From assembly GCF_034653275.1 (NCBI RefSeq), contig NZ_JAYEES010000003.1, positions 1,798,001 through 1,862,000 on the forward strand: a DNA stretch of 64,000 nt. The letters run 5' to 3'. The notes beneath the pieces are model-generated. The model saw only the letters and a program-made list of their open reading frames with translations, was not told the DNA's origin and ran no database searches. Numbering within the stretch: position 1 is the first letter of the stretch; every line of letters begins with the position of its first letter. Origin of the DNA: Nitrospirillum sp034653275. GTDB taxonomy: Bacteria > Pseudomonadota > Alphaproteobacteria > Azospirillales > Azospirillaceae. Of this stretch, positions 1 to 8,182 are shown piece after piece. The position numbers and the translations under genes are program-made.

Positions 1-195
1 GCGCACTTCAGCCTTAACAACATGATCAAGCCCTGGGACCACGCGGCGGGCGCGTTCCTGTATGCCGAGGCCGGCGGCCACGCCGCCAAGCTGGACGCCA
101 GCCCTTACCGCCCGACGGATCGTACCGGCGGCCTGCTGATGGCCCCGGACGCCGCCAGCTGGCAGGCGCTGTATTCGGTGCTGTTCGACGCGTGA
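1..195 (+). CDS. Inositol monophosphatase family protein, C-terminal fragment
   Basis: Open from the window edge in frame 1 and ending at TGA 193-195, so only the last 64 residues are visible. The segment contains KPWDHAAG, the second metal/substrate motif (WDxAAG) of the inositol monophosphatase / CysQ / FBPase-like superfamily, in which the Asp binds Mg2+ and the motif shapes the active site. It is followed by the usual tail with a GG-rich turn (TDRTGGLLMAP). The family hydrolyses phosphate monoesters such as inositol 1-phosphate or PAP. Substrate cannot be decided without the N-terminal part. Confidence 0.85.
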   Translation, partial: AHFSLNNMIKPWDHAAGAFLYAEAGGHAAKLDASPYRPTDRTGGLLMAPDAASWQALYSVLFDA

Positions 196-306
196 TCGGT
201 GGGCCGGACGTCCCGGCCCGAGCCACGATCATCCGTGACGCTCCCGCCTCAGCACCTCAACCATGATATCCTGGGCCTGATATACCGACTGGAAGGCCCT
301 GCGATC

Positions 307-1332
307 ATGACGACACGCGCCCTCTTTCCGACGGTCGCCCCGTTTGTGAGGCTGGCGCCCCTTCCAATCATCGCGGCGGCCTCCCTGGCCATTCGCACGC
401 CGTGGGCGGTCGCGCACGCCGGTCTGGCGGCCCTGCTGTTCCTGTGGATCACGGCGGACGGCTTGGCCACCGGCCTGATCGTGGCGGAGCGGATGCGTTT
501 GGGCCGGCCGCCGGCGGCGCGGGTGGTGCTGGCCGCCATCGCCCTCGGCCTGGTCGGTGGTGTGCTTGGCCTGACGCCGCCCTTGCGTTCAGCCCTGGCG
601 GACATGCCCTGGGTTGTCGCTGTGGTGGCCACCTTGGTTGGCGGGCATCTCCTCTATGGGGCGGCCGGTGCCTGGGATGTCCTGCGCCGCCCCGGTGTGG
701 CGAAGCTGGAGGCTGCCGCCGCGTGCTTTGTTCCGCCGCCGCTCGCCCAGCTTGTGGCTAAGGAATTGGCGTTGCTGCATCTGGCCCTGTTTCGCTGGCG
801 CGCGCCGCCGGACGTACCGCCAGGCTGCCAGGCCTATGGCTACCACCGCGACCTGACGCCCCTAATGGGGGGCCTGCTGGCGGCCCAGGTCATGGAAATC
901 GTGGTGATGGATGTGGCGCTGGGCATTCATCACCGCACGGCGGCGCTGGTCCTGTTCGCCGTGGGGGATGTCGGATTCATCTACCTGCTGGGTCTCACCA
1001 AGTCCTTCCGCCTGCATCCGGTGCTCCTGACGCCGCAAGGCGTCCGGATACGCTTCGGCCTGCTGGCCGACCGGCTGGTCCCCTATGAGGCTATCGCGCA
1101 TGTCGGTGCCGCCGACGGTCTGGAACGGCGCGGCCCGGAGAACCTCTGCCGGCTGGTGGCGCCCAATGTGGCGCTGACCCTGGTGGTGCCGGAGACGCGC
1201 CACCGCGTCCTGCGGCCCGCCCTGGCCGTGACCAGGCTGGCCTTCTCCGTCGACGAGCCCCGGGAATTCATTGGCGCTGTCAGGGACAGATTGGCTGCCG
1301 CTCAGAAATCCCTTGAATGGGATATTGTATAA
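307..1332 (+). CDS. Polytopic membrane protein of unknown function, PH-like C-terminus
   Basis: 341 residues from ATG 307; longer in-frame starts back to 199 are not hydrophobic and lack a clear ribosome site. I do not recognise a named family. Hydrophobic segments lie at about residues 13-33, 36-58, 74-92, 101-120, 178-200 and 208-230. The last 100 residues are soluble and begin with a beta-rich stretch (LLTPQGVRIRFGLLADRLV, then PYEAIAHV), the layout of bacterial PH-like domains found at the end of small membrane proteins. An integral inner-membrane protein with a cytoplasmic C-terminal domain is inferred. The next gene, the S9 peptidase, starts 37 bp downstream, so co-transcription is possible. 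Confidence 0.7.
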   Translation: MTTRALFPTVAPFVRLAPLPIIAAASLAIRTPWAVAHAGLAALLFLWITADGLATGLIVAERMRLGRPPAARVVLAAIALGLVGGVLGLTPPLRSALADMPWVVAVVATLVGGHLLYGAAGAWDVLRRPGVAKLEAAAACFVPPPLAQLVAKELALLHLALFRWRAPPDVPPGCQAYGYHRDLTPLMGGLLAAQVMEIVVMDVALGIHHRTAALVLFAVGDVGFIYLLGLTKSFRLHPVLLTPQGVRIRFGLLADRLVPYEAIAHVGAADGLERRGPENLCRLVAPNVALTLVVPETRHRVLRPALAVTRLAFSVDEPREFIGAVRDRLAAAQKSLEWDIV

Positions 1333-1369
1333 ATTCTTAAATGGCGTCTCCAATCATGGGGAGCCGTTC

Positions 1370-3790
1370 ATGCGCCGTCGTTCGTTCATCGCCGCCCTGC
1401 CTGCCGCCGCCGCCGGGGCCCATGCCTTGGGCGCCCGCGCGGCGGTGGAGACTGTCGGGGTGGCCGCGCCGTTTCCCGCAGGGGCTGGGCCGGCGCCCGC
1501 CGCCGGGCCGGTGCCGACCGAGGCGGATTATGAGCGCGCGCTGTCCCTGCGCGACCGTTGGATGGGCCTGACGGAGAATGTGGCCTGGCCCGCCCGCTGG
1601 GTGGGCAAGAGCGGACGCCTGCTGTACCGCAAGACCGTGCCGGGCGGCTTTCAGTTCACCACGGTCGATGCCGCCACCCTGCGGAAGGAGCCCGCCTTCG
1701 ACCATGATCGGCTGGCGGCGGAGTTCAGCAAGGTCGCCGGGCAAAGCTTCACCGGCCTGCATCTGCCGTTCGAGCGCGCGCGCTTCGGCGAGGACGGGCA
1801 GACCCTGACCTTCGAGTGGGAGGAGGCGGAATGGTCCTGCCGGCTGTCGGACTATGCCTGCAAGCGGGAGCCGGAGGAGGGCGGCCGCCGGCCCCGGGGC
1901 TTCGGCGTGGTGCGCGACCTGGCCCGGCCGGGCGACACCGGCCCCAAGACCTCCCCCGACGGACGGTGGGAGACGCTGATCCTGAACCAGAACCTGGCGC
2001 TGCGCGAGGTCGCCACCGGCACGGTGACGCCGCTTAGCACCGACGGCAGCGAGGGTGACTTCTACGATGGCGAGACCATCGCCTGGTCACCGGACTCGCG
2101 CAAGCTGGCGATTTACCGCGTGCGCCCCGGATTCCGGCGGGATGTGCACAAGGTGGAGTCCTCGCCCAAGGACCAGATCGAGCCGAAGCTGCACACCCAG
2201 CTCTACCCCAAGCCGGGCGACGCCGTGGACCAGGAGCAGCCGGTGCTGTTCCATATGCCCCGCGCCGGCGCGCCCGGCCGGAAGCTGGACATCGACGCGG
2301 CCCTGTTCCCCAACCCCTACCTGATGACGGATTTCGAGTGGCGGGCCGACAGCGCCACCGTGGTGTTCGAGTACACCCGCCGGGGCCACCAGATGGTGCG
2401 GGTGATCGAGATCGACGCCGCCACCGGCCTGTCCCGCGCCGTGGTGACGGAGACGGCGGCCACCTTCGTGAACAACGAACGCCGCTTCCGCCATGACGTG
2501 AAGAAGGGCGGTGCCGAGGTCATCTGGCTGTCGGAGCGGGATGGGTGGGCCCATCTCTATCTCATCGACGGACGGACGGGGAAGGTGAAGACCCAGATCA
2601 CCAAGGGGGACTGGGTGGTGCGCCATGTGGCCAAGGTGGATGACGACCGCCGGCAGATCTATTTCGCCGCCGGCGGCATGCGCCCGGGCGAGGATCCCTA
2701 CCTCCAGCACTTCTACCGCGTGGATTTCGACGGGCGGAACCTGGTGCCGCTGACCACCGCCGACGCCTATCACGACGTCAGCCTGTCCGACGACCTGGCC
2801 TATTACGTCGACACGTATTCCCGCGTTGACATGGCGCCGGTCATTGAATTGCGCCGCACCACCGACCGTGCCCTGGTGGCGGAGATCGAGCGGGGCGACA
2901 TCAGCCGCCTGCTGGCCGCCGGCTTCCGCCCGCCGGAGGTGTTCAAGGCCAAGGGCCGCGACGGCAAGACGGACATCTGGGGCGTCATCGTCCGCCCCCT
3001 GGGCTTCGACCCCGGCCGCCGCTATCCGGTCATCGAGAACATCTACGCCGGGCCGCACGACAGCTTCGTGCCCAAGACCTTCTGGCCCTTCGGCTTCCAT
3101 TCCGGCGGCGACAAGGTCATCGGCATGCAGGCCCAGGCGGAGATGGGCTTCATCGTCGCCCAGATCGACGGCATGGGCACCATGAACCGGTCCAAGGCCT
3201 TCCACGACGTGTGCTGGAAAAACCTGAGGGACTCAGGATTCCCGGACCGCATCCAGTGGTGGCGGGCCGCGGCCGCGCAGTATCCGCAGTTGGACATCAC
3301 CCGCGTGGGCATCTACGGCGGGTCCGCCGGCGGGCAAAGCTCGCTGGCCGCGCTGCTGTTCTTCGGGGACTTCTACAAGGCCGCGTTCTGCTATGCCGGC
3401 TGCCACGACAACCGCATGGACAAGATCAGCTGGAACGAGCAGTGGATGGGCTGGCCGGTTGATGAGAGCTACGCCCAATCCTCCAACGTCGACAACGCCC
3501 ACCGGCTGACGGGCCAGGTGGCCCTGGTGGTGGGCGAACTGGACGACAATGTCGACCCGTCGTCCACGATGCAGGTGGTGAACGCCCTCATCAAGGCGGA
3601 CAAGACCTTCGATTTACTGGTGGTGCCGGGCGAGGGGCATTCCGCCGGCCGCTCCACCGGGCCCATCCGCTACGCCTTGCGCAAGCAGTACGGCTTTTTC
3701 CTCAAGGCGCTGGGCGGCGCCGACGCGCCCGACTGGAACGCCCGCGCCAGCACGGCGGCGGCCATGCCGACAGCTGGTGGTAACGGCTAG
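1370..3790 (+). CDS. Exported S9 family prolyl oligopeptidase / dipeptidyl-peptidase IV-like serine peptidase
   Basis: 806 residues from ATG 1370, chosen because it begins a Tat-type leader (MRRRSFIAALPAAAAG). Residues about 100-560 form the DPP-IV N-terminal beta-propeller (for example TIAWSPDSRKLAIYRVR), and about 580-790 the alpha/beta-hydrolase domain. The nucleophile is Ser652 in YGGSAGG, the acid Asp726 in ELDDNVD, and the base His757 in PGEGHS, so the triad is complete and correctly ordered. The family cleaves Pro-containing peptides, here probably in the periplasm. The stop codon overlaps the stop of the convergent glycosyltransferase gene by two bases. Confidence 0.9.
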   Translation: MRRRSFIAALPAAAAGAHALGARAAVETVGVAAPFPAGAGPAPAAGPVPTEADYERALSLRDRWMGLTENVAWPARWVGKSGRLLYRKTVPGGFQFTTVDAATLRKEPAFDHDRLAAEFSKVAGQSFTGLHLPFERARFGEDGQTLTFEWEEAEWSCRLSDYACKREPEEGGRRPRGFGVVRDLARPGDTGPKTSPDGRWETLILNQNLALREVATGTVTPLSTDGSEGDFYDGETIAWSPDSRKLAIYRVRPGFRRDVHKVESSPKDQIEPKLHTQLYPKPGDAVDQEQPVLFHMPRAGAPGRKLDIDAALFPNPYLMTDFEWRADSATVVFEYTRRGHQMVRVIEIDAATGLSRAVVTETAATFVNNERRFRHDVKKGGAEVIWLSERDGWAHLYLIDGRTGKVKTQITKGDWVVRHVAKVDDDRRQIYFAAGGMRPGEDPYLQHFYRVDFDGRNLVPLTTADAYHDVSLSDDLAYYVDTYSRVDMAPVIELRRTTDRALVAEIERGDISRLLAAGFRPPEVFKAKGRDGKTDIWGVIVRPLGFDPGRRYPVIENIYAGPHDSFVPKTFWPFGFHSGGDKVIGMQAQAEMGFIVAQIDGMGTMNRSKAFHDVCWKNLRDSGFPDRIQWWRAAAAQYPQLDITRVGIYGGSAGGQSSLAALLFFGDFYKAAFCYAGCHDNRMDKISWNEQWMGWPVDESYAQSSNVDNAHRLTGQVALVVGELDDNVDPSSTMQVVNALIKADKTFDLLVVPGEGHSAGRSTGPIRYALRKQYGFFLKALGGADAPDWNARASTAAAMPTAGGNG

Positions 3791-4488
3791 CGGTAACGGA
3801 TGAAGCTGGGCTGGAGGGGGGCTTGCAGGATCCGCTCCCGGAACTCGTAGACCAAGGGGTGGAAGATGTCGCCCAGCAGCTCCGTCCATTTCAGCGGATA
3901 GGGTGAGGGCGTGCCGTCCGGCAGCAGGATGCCCTGGCGGTCCAGCGGGTGGATGGCCGGGTGGCGCCGCAGCTCCGGCAGTTTTTGGTCTAAGAGCGCC
4001 TCCGTTCGCGCCAGCCAGGCGGCGGTCAGGGGCGTGCCCTTGCGGAAGATGAAGGCGCAGAGGCCGATGAGGTCGGCATAGGAACGGCGCAGCTCATCGC
4101 CCAACGGTCCATCGATGGGGGCGACGCCGTTGGCCAGTTCCTGATAGCCAAGGGCCAGCTTGTCGGACTGGGCCAGTTGCTCGAAGAAGGGGCCCCACGC
4201 CTTCGACGTGGTCTTGATGTCGGTGTAGCCGCCGCCGTAGTGGTGCATGAGATAGCAGCGCAGATAGTCCGCCTTGTGCGTGGCGCTGAGGTAGGGCCAG
4301 GCGGGGTGCAGCGGGTGCGCCGGCTTCACCCACTCGCCCAGGGTGTCGCGGTTGAGGAAGGCGACGGCGCAGCCGGTGGTGCGGAAGATGGTCCACAGCG
4401 CCCGCAGGCGGTCGTCCGACATCTCCTCATGCCCCGTCCACAGGCAGAACAGGGTGCGGTACTCCAGGGCGTCCAGATCGTGCGGCAC
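3787..4488 (-). CDS. GT32-like glycosyltransferase (sugar-binding DXD family)
   Basis: 233 residues. The core KADYLRCYLMHHYGGGYTDIK matches the 'K.D..R..LL..YGGiY.D.D' signature of the Gly_transf_sug / capsular polysaccharide synthesis family. The metal-binding DXD is degenerate here (TDIK: one Asp, then Lys where the second Asp is usual). The family transfers sugars to glycans or lipids in the cytoplasm. It lies 3 bp behind the GT2 gene on the same strand, so the two form one operon and probably act on the same glycan. Acceptor and donor are unknown; the altered DXD leaves catalytic competence open. Confidence 0.7.
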   Translation of the reverse strand: MPHDLDALEYRTLFCLWTGHEEMSDDRLRALWTIFRTTGCAVAFLNRDTLGEWVKPAHPLHPAWPYLSATHKADYLRCYLMHHYGGGYTDIKTTSKAWGPFFEQLAQSDKLALGYQELANGVAPIDGPLGDELRRSYADLIGLCAFIFRKGTPLTAAWLARTEALLDQKLPELRRHPAIHPLDRQGILLPDGTPSPYPLKWTELLGDIFHPLVYEFRERILQAPLQPSFIRYR

Positions 4489-4491
4489 GGG

Positions 4492-5292
4492 TCACACCAT
4501 CTCGGGCGTGACGGGGATGTTGAAACTGTTCAGCAAGGCGGCGCGCCGCTGTCCCAGGTCGGCGTCGGGGGCCTTGTGGCGGCGGTAGACGTACAGGTAG
4601 TCGAACACGGCGTTGTAGTCGTGGGACTGCTGGCTGACGCCGCGCCGCTCCGACTCCGCGCCGCTGTCCTTGAAGATGCGGGCGCCGATGACCGGCACGT
4701 GCTGGGCCTTCTGCCGGGCATAGACCGCCAGCATGAACTCCCAGTCCTCATACGCCCGCATGTGCACGTCGAACTTCAGCCCGGCCAGCAGGGCGCGCGG
4801 GAAGGCGAAGCAGCAGACGGGAATCTGGTTCTTCAGGTAGATCTCATCGGTCAGGCGGCCGGCCATATCGACGCCCCCCTCCGACAGGATGGCGGCGTCC
4901 GCCCCCCGGCGCTCATTCACGATGGCGCAGTTGAAATAGACGGGCAGGCCCTGGCGCACCGCCGGCTGGTCCTTCAAGGCCGCCAGGAAGCCCTCGTACC
5001 AGGCGTCGTCGTCATCCAGGAAGATGATGTAACTGCCTTTGGCCAGGTTCAGGCCCATGTTGCGGCTGGCCGACGGGCCGGGCGGACCGTTGCGGCGCAC
5101 GTACATGTCGGCGGGGGTCAACAACTCGGCGCAGACGGCATCGGTGTCGCCATCGGTGGCGTCGGACACCACCAGGATCTCCACCCCGCCCACGCCCTCG
5201 CGCTGGGCATTGATGGACGCCAGCGTCCGGCGCAGCAGGACCGCCCGTTTATGGGTGGGCACGATGACGGAAAAAAACGGCAACTCGGCCAT
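4492..5292 (-). CDS. Family 2 glycosyltransferase
   Basis: 266 residues from ATG 5292, which begins directly with the GT-A nucleotide-binding strand (MAELPFFSVIVPTHKRAVLL) behind a G-rich ribosome site; an upstream in-frame start would add 31 atypical residues. Domain features are SVIVPTHKR (strand 1), SASRNMGLNLAKGSYIIFLD, and the metal-binding DDDD motif in FLDDDDAW. The family uses NDP-sugars with inversion of configuration. First gene of a two-gene operon with the GT32-like gene. Likely role: surface or exopolysaccharide, or protein glycan synthesis. Confidence 0.85.
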   Translation of the reverse strand: MAELPFFSVIVPTHKRAVLLRRTLASINAQREGVGGVEILVVSDATDGDTDAVCAELLTPADMYVRRNGPPGPSASRNMGLNLAKGSYIIFLDDDDAWYEGFLAALKDQPAVRQGLPVYFNCAIVNERRGADAAILSEGGVDMAGRLTDEIYLKNQIPVCCFAFPRALLAGLKFDVHMRAYEDWEFMLAVYARQKAQHVPVIGARIFKDSGAESERRGVSQQSHDYNAVFDYLYVYRRHKAPDADLGQRRAALLNSFNIPVTPEMV

Positions 5293-5475
5293 CAGGCCCC
5301 CCAAAAACGCGAAAGGAACACCCTGAATGAAAACGGCCCGCCTAGGACCCTGCCCCAGTCTCTCAGACTGGCGGTGGGATGCCAAGGCGGGCCTGATCGC
5401 TTATCGGTTCAGGCCGTGAACTCATAAATCCGCTGGCCGTTCGCGGTCTGTCGTGAGTCAAGGCTTCCCAAACGG
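5293..5475. other. Gene-free stretch upstream of the transposase relic
   Basis: The 5' region of the glycosyltransferase operon, running into an IS remnant. No convincing gene or RNA. It should contain the minus-strand promoter of the glycosyltransferase pair, but no clear -35/-10 pair is evident. Confidence 0.5.
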
Positions 5476-5640
5476 TGAGCCTCGAGGAATCTGGTGGAAT
5501 GGTTCCTCAACCAGATCAAAACAGTTGCGTGGCATCGCAACCCTCTACGATAAACGACCCGAAAACTTCCTGGCTGCCGTTAAGCACACTGCGGCCAGAA
5601 TTCGGTGCCAGTGTCTGCGAGTCCAGGCCCGCGCTTTACA
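5476..5640 (+). pseudogene. Decayed IS5-family transposase C-terminus
   Basis: Frame 1 from 5491 reads LVEWFLNQIK. One base later (after 5520) frame 2 reads QLRGIATLYDKRPENFLAAV. Joined, these match the well-known end of IS5/IS1182-type DDE transposases (VERFFNKLKQFRRIATRYDK followed by NFLAA). The catalytic Glu of the DDE triad belongs to this segment (VEW). The rest of the element is missing and a +1 frameshift splits the remnant, so it is dead. It marks an old insertion immediately upstream of a gene pair of different character. Confidence 0.75.
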
Positions 5641-5694
5641 TGCGGCGTCTGGGCAGCTCTCGCTTTGATGCCCTGCAACGCTTCGGGAGGAAGC

Positions 5695-6720
5695 ATGAAA
5701 GCTGTTGTTGGCGCCGCCATAGGACTGTGTCTTGCTGGCCTTACGGTCAATGCGCGCGCACAAGTCATCAAGGACGTACCGGTGGTTGAGGCGATGGCCG
5801 ACTACGTCGCGCCCGAGGGCCTGGTTCCTGTCGACGGCGCGCGGCGTGTCCATCTCCGGTGCCTGGGACAGGGCTCACCCACCGTGGTGTTCACGGCGGG
5901 CCTGGGCGGGTGGTCGGCCACCTGGGCCAAGGTGCAGCCCGAGGTCGCGAAGGTGACGCGCGCCTGCGCCTGGGATCGCGCGGGCTTCGGGCTCAGCGAC
6001 GCCGACGCCAAGGCACCGCAGACCGTCGGCCAGACCACCGACGATCTCGAGCGCGCCTTGGAGGTCGCGGGCGTGAAGGGGCCGTTTGTGCTGGTTGGCC
6101 ATTCCGCCGGAGCGCACGAGGTCCTGACCTTCGCCGATCGTCATCCGCGCGATGTCGTCGGGATCGTCCTGGTCGATCCGGTGCGGCCTCACGATCTCGC
6201 GCGTGAAGCCGCCGTCGGGCCCAAGGCCGCCGCCGCGGATCGGACCTATCTCGCCGGCGAGGCTCAGCGACTGCGCGATTGCGCGAGCGGCGTGGAGGGC
6301 GGACGCGTCAAGACCGGCGCGCCGGCGCCGCCGTGCTTCGTCTATTTCCCGGAAATTCCGGAAAAGGCGCAATCGGTTCTGGCTCGTCTCGATGCCGATC
6401 CCGCACGACTGCGCACCCAAGCTTCTGCTTTCGAGGAGTATGAGCCCAATGGAGAACGCGTCGTGAAGAATGACAGGACCTATGGCGATCTGCCCCTGAT
6501 CGTGGTCAGCGCGGGAAAGCCAGATCTGTGGGCCCCCGAGGCCAAGGAGGAATATCCGGCGCTGCGGGCGGACTGGACTGACAGCCACAAGGCGCTGGCT
6601 GGGCTTTCCCGGCATGGGGAGCGGCGCGTGGCCGACGGTTCGGGACATCTGGTCCAGCTGAACAGGCCCCAGGCTGTCATCGACGCGGTTCTCGACGTTG
6701 TTCGCGCGGTGTCGAAGTGA
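5695..6720 (+). CDS. Secreted alpha/beta-hydrolase
   Basis: 341 residues from ATG 5695, five bases after a GGGAGG ribosome site. A signal peptide is evident (MKAVVGAAIGLCLAGLTVNA, cleavage near ARA-Q). The alpha/beta-hydrolase core has the oxyanion region VVFTAGLGGWSATW, the nucleophile elbow GHSAGAHE (Ser in GHSAG), a late Asp region (LIVVSAGKPDLW) and the His in GSGHLVQLN. Closest general type: haloperoxidase/esterase-like hydrolases; substrate unknown. It overlaps the DUF6265 gene by 4 bp. Codon choice (more GATC/CTCG-type words) differs from the neighbours, and an IS relic lies just upstream, so recent acquisition is plausible. Confidence 0.85.
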   Translation: MKAVVGAAIGLCLAGLTVNARAQVIKDVPVVEAMADYVAPEGLVPVDGARRVHLRCLGQGSPTVVFTAGLGGWSATWAKVQPEVAKVTRACAWDRAGFGLSDADAKAPQTVGQTTDDLERALEVAGVKGPFVLVGHSAGAHEVLTFADRHPRDVVGIVLVDPVRPHDLAREAAVGPKAAAADRTYLAGEAQRLRDCASGVEGGRVKTGAPAPPCFVYFPEIPEKAQSVLARLDADPARLRTQASAFEEYEPNGERVVKNDRTYGDLPLIVVSAGKPDLWAPEAKEEYPALRADWTDSHKALAGLSRHGERRVADGSGHLVQLNRPQAVIDAVLDVVRAVSK

Positions 6721-7169
6721 GAGCGCCCTGCATCGCCGCGGTCGCCGTGTTGCTAGCTTCGCCCGCGCTTGCGCAGGACACGGATCCGCTGGCCTGGTTC
6801 AATGGCCGCTGGTGCACGGAGGCGGGTAAGCCGGAGCAGACCTGTGAAGTCTGGGGACCTGCGCTTGGCGGGGTCAAGGTCGGGACCTCGCAGACCGTTC
6901 ATGATGGCAAAAGCCGCACGATCGAACTTGTCACGATCGCGGTGGACGGGCCCAAAGCCCAGGTGAACGTGTTCGTGAATGGCCGCGCGCCGATCCCATT
7001 TACCGAGACCGCCCGCGAACCCCTGGGCATGACGTTCGAAAACCCCGCCAACAGCTACCCTCAGCGCATCCACTATTGGCGCGTCGGCGACGTCATCCAT
7101 GTCAAGATCATGAAGATCGATGGCAGCGCGCTCGATCAATGGAGCTACCGCCTTCAGCAAGACCGTTAG
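6717..7169 (+). CDS. Small exported DUF6265-like protein
   Basis: 150 residues from GTG 6717; the GTGA overlap with the preceding stop implies translational coupling. A short signal peptide ends at ALA-Q (residue about 19). The mature part has the FNGRWCTE start and a repeated beta-strand pattern with conserved Trp and aromatic residues (CEVWGPALGGV, IHYWRVGD, LDQWSYRLQ), as in DUF6265/DUF1579-like small beta-barrels that may bind a lipid or small ligand. Function unknown. It probably works with the hydrolase encoded in the same operon. Confidence 0.75.
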   Translation: MRAPCIAAVAVLLASPALAQDTDPLAWFNGRWCTEAGKPEQTCEVWGPALGGVKVGTSQTVHDGKSRTIELVTIAVDGPKAQVNVFVNGRAPIPFTETAREPLGMTFENPANSYPQRIHYWRVGDVIHVKIMKIDGSALDQWSYRLQQDR

Positions 7170-7256
7170 GCCGCCGCCCCGTCAAGCTCCAGCTGGCCGT
7201 TGGGCAGGTTGCCGGCTGCACCAAGGCCGCCACCGACGGCCCCCAGCACTGGAACC

Positions 7257-7283
7257 AGCGGTATGAGATTTTCTCACACCGCT
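7257..7283. repeat. 27-bp inverted repeat in a convergent gap
   Basis: AGCGGT, A, TGAGA, TTT, TCTCA, C, ACCGCT: an 11-bp-per-arm palindrome with one A:C mismatch and a TTT loop, lying between the converging DUF6265 and SDR genes. It could act as a bidirectional stem-loop terminator without a T tract, or be a remnant of a mobile-element end at the edge of the acquired pair. Confidence 0.5.
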
Positions 7284-7393
7284 GTAGGACGCGACCGCGT
7301 CCGCCGGACCTTTCCGCGGAACGTGGTGGAACGGAAGAAACCAATCCCACGGATGCGGGCGCCCGGCGACTGAGGGAGATTTCCTGAAACTCC

Positions 7394-8170
7394 CTACTTC
7401 TTGAACCGGTGAACAGCCAGGCCGGCCGGGGCCTGGACCGTCGGCATGATTTCCACGCGGTTGACGTTGAAGTGCGGGGGCAGGGTAGCGGCCCAGGTGA
7501 CCGACTCCGCCACGTCCTCCGCCGTCAGCGGCGTGGTGTCGGCGTAGACCTTGGCGGCCTTCTCGGCGTCGCCCTTGAAGCGCACCAGGCTGAAGCTGGT
7601 CTCCACCATGCCCGGCTCCACCGAGGTGACGCGCACGCCGGTGCCCAGCAGGTCCGCCCGCAGGCTGAGGCTGAACTGGGTGACGAAGGCCTTGGAGGCG
7701 CAATAGACATGGCCGCCGGGGTAGGGGTAGCTGCCGGCGGTGGAGCTGAGGTTGATGATGTGGCCGCGTCCCCGCTCCACCATGCCGGGCAGGATCAGGC
7801 CGGTCATGATCGCCAACGCCTTGTCGTTGGTGTCGACCATGATTTCCCAGTCGTCCAGGTTGGCTTTCTGTGCTGGTTCCATGCCCAGGGCCAGGCCGGC
7901 GTTGTTGATCAGCAGGTCGATCTCGGCGAAGTCGGCCGGGATGCTGGCCACCGCCGCCTCCATGGCCTTGCGGTCGCGCACATCGAAGGCCAGGGTGTGG
8001 GTGGGCACGTCCAGGCTGACTGCCAGGGCCTTCAGCTTCTCCGTATTGCGGCCGGTCAGGATGAGGCGGCTGCCCAAGGCCGCGAAGCGGCGGGCGAAGG
8101 CGGTGCCGAAGTCACCGGTGGCGCCCGAGATCAGGACGATGGCGGGGATGTGGGGCGGGGCGTAACTCAT
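7394..8170 (-). CDS. NADP-dependent short-chain dehydrogenase, YdfG-like
   Basis: 258 residues, preceded by a strong AAGGAGG ribosome site. It has the SDR cofactor motif SGATGDFGTAFARRF (TGxxxGxx), the NNAG motif (LLINNAGLALG) and the catalytic Ser and YxxxK (Tyr in YCASKAF). The insert PAQKANLDDWEIMVDTN is typical of the YdfG / serine dehydrogenase / 3-hydroxy acid (malonic semialdehyde) reductase branch. Likely reaction: NADP-linked oxidoreduction of short 3-hydroxy acids. It sits 12 bp behind mazG and is probably co-transcribed; a shared role is not obvious. Confidence 0.85.
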   Translation of the reverse strand: MSYAPPHIPAIVLISGATGDFGTAFARRFAALGSRLILTGRNTEKLKALAVSLDVPTHTLAFDVRDRKAMEAAVASIPADFAEIDLLINNAGLALGMEPAQKANLDDWEIMVDTNDKALAIMTGLILPGMVERGRGHIINLSSTAGSYPYPGGHVYCASKAFVTQFSLSLRADLLGTGVRVTSVEPGMVETSFSLVRFKGDAEKAAKVYADTTPLTAEDVAESVTWAATLPPHFNVNRVEIMPTVQAPAGLAVHRFKK

Positions 8171-8182
8171 AAGATTGCCTCC

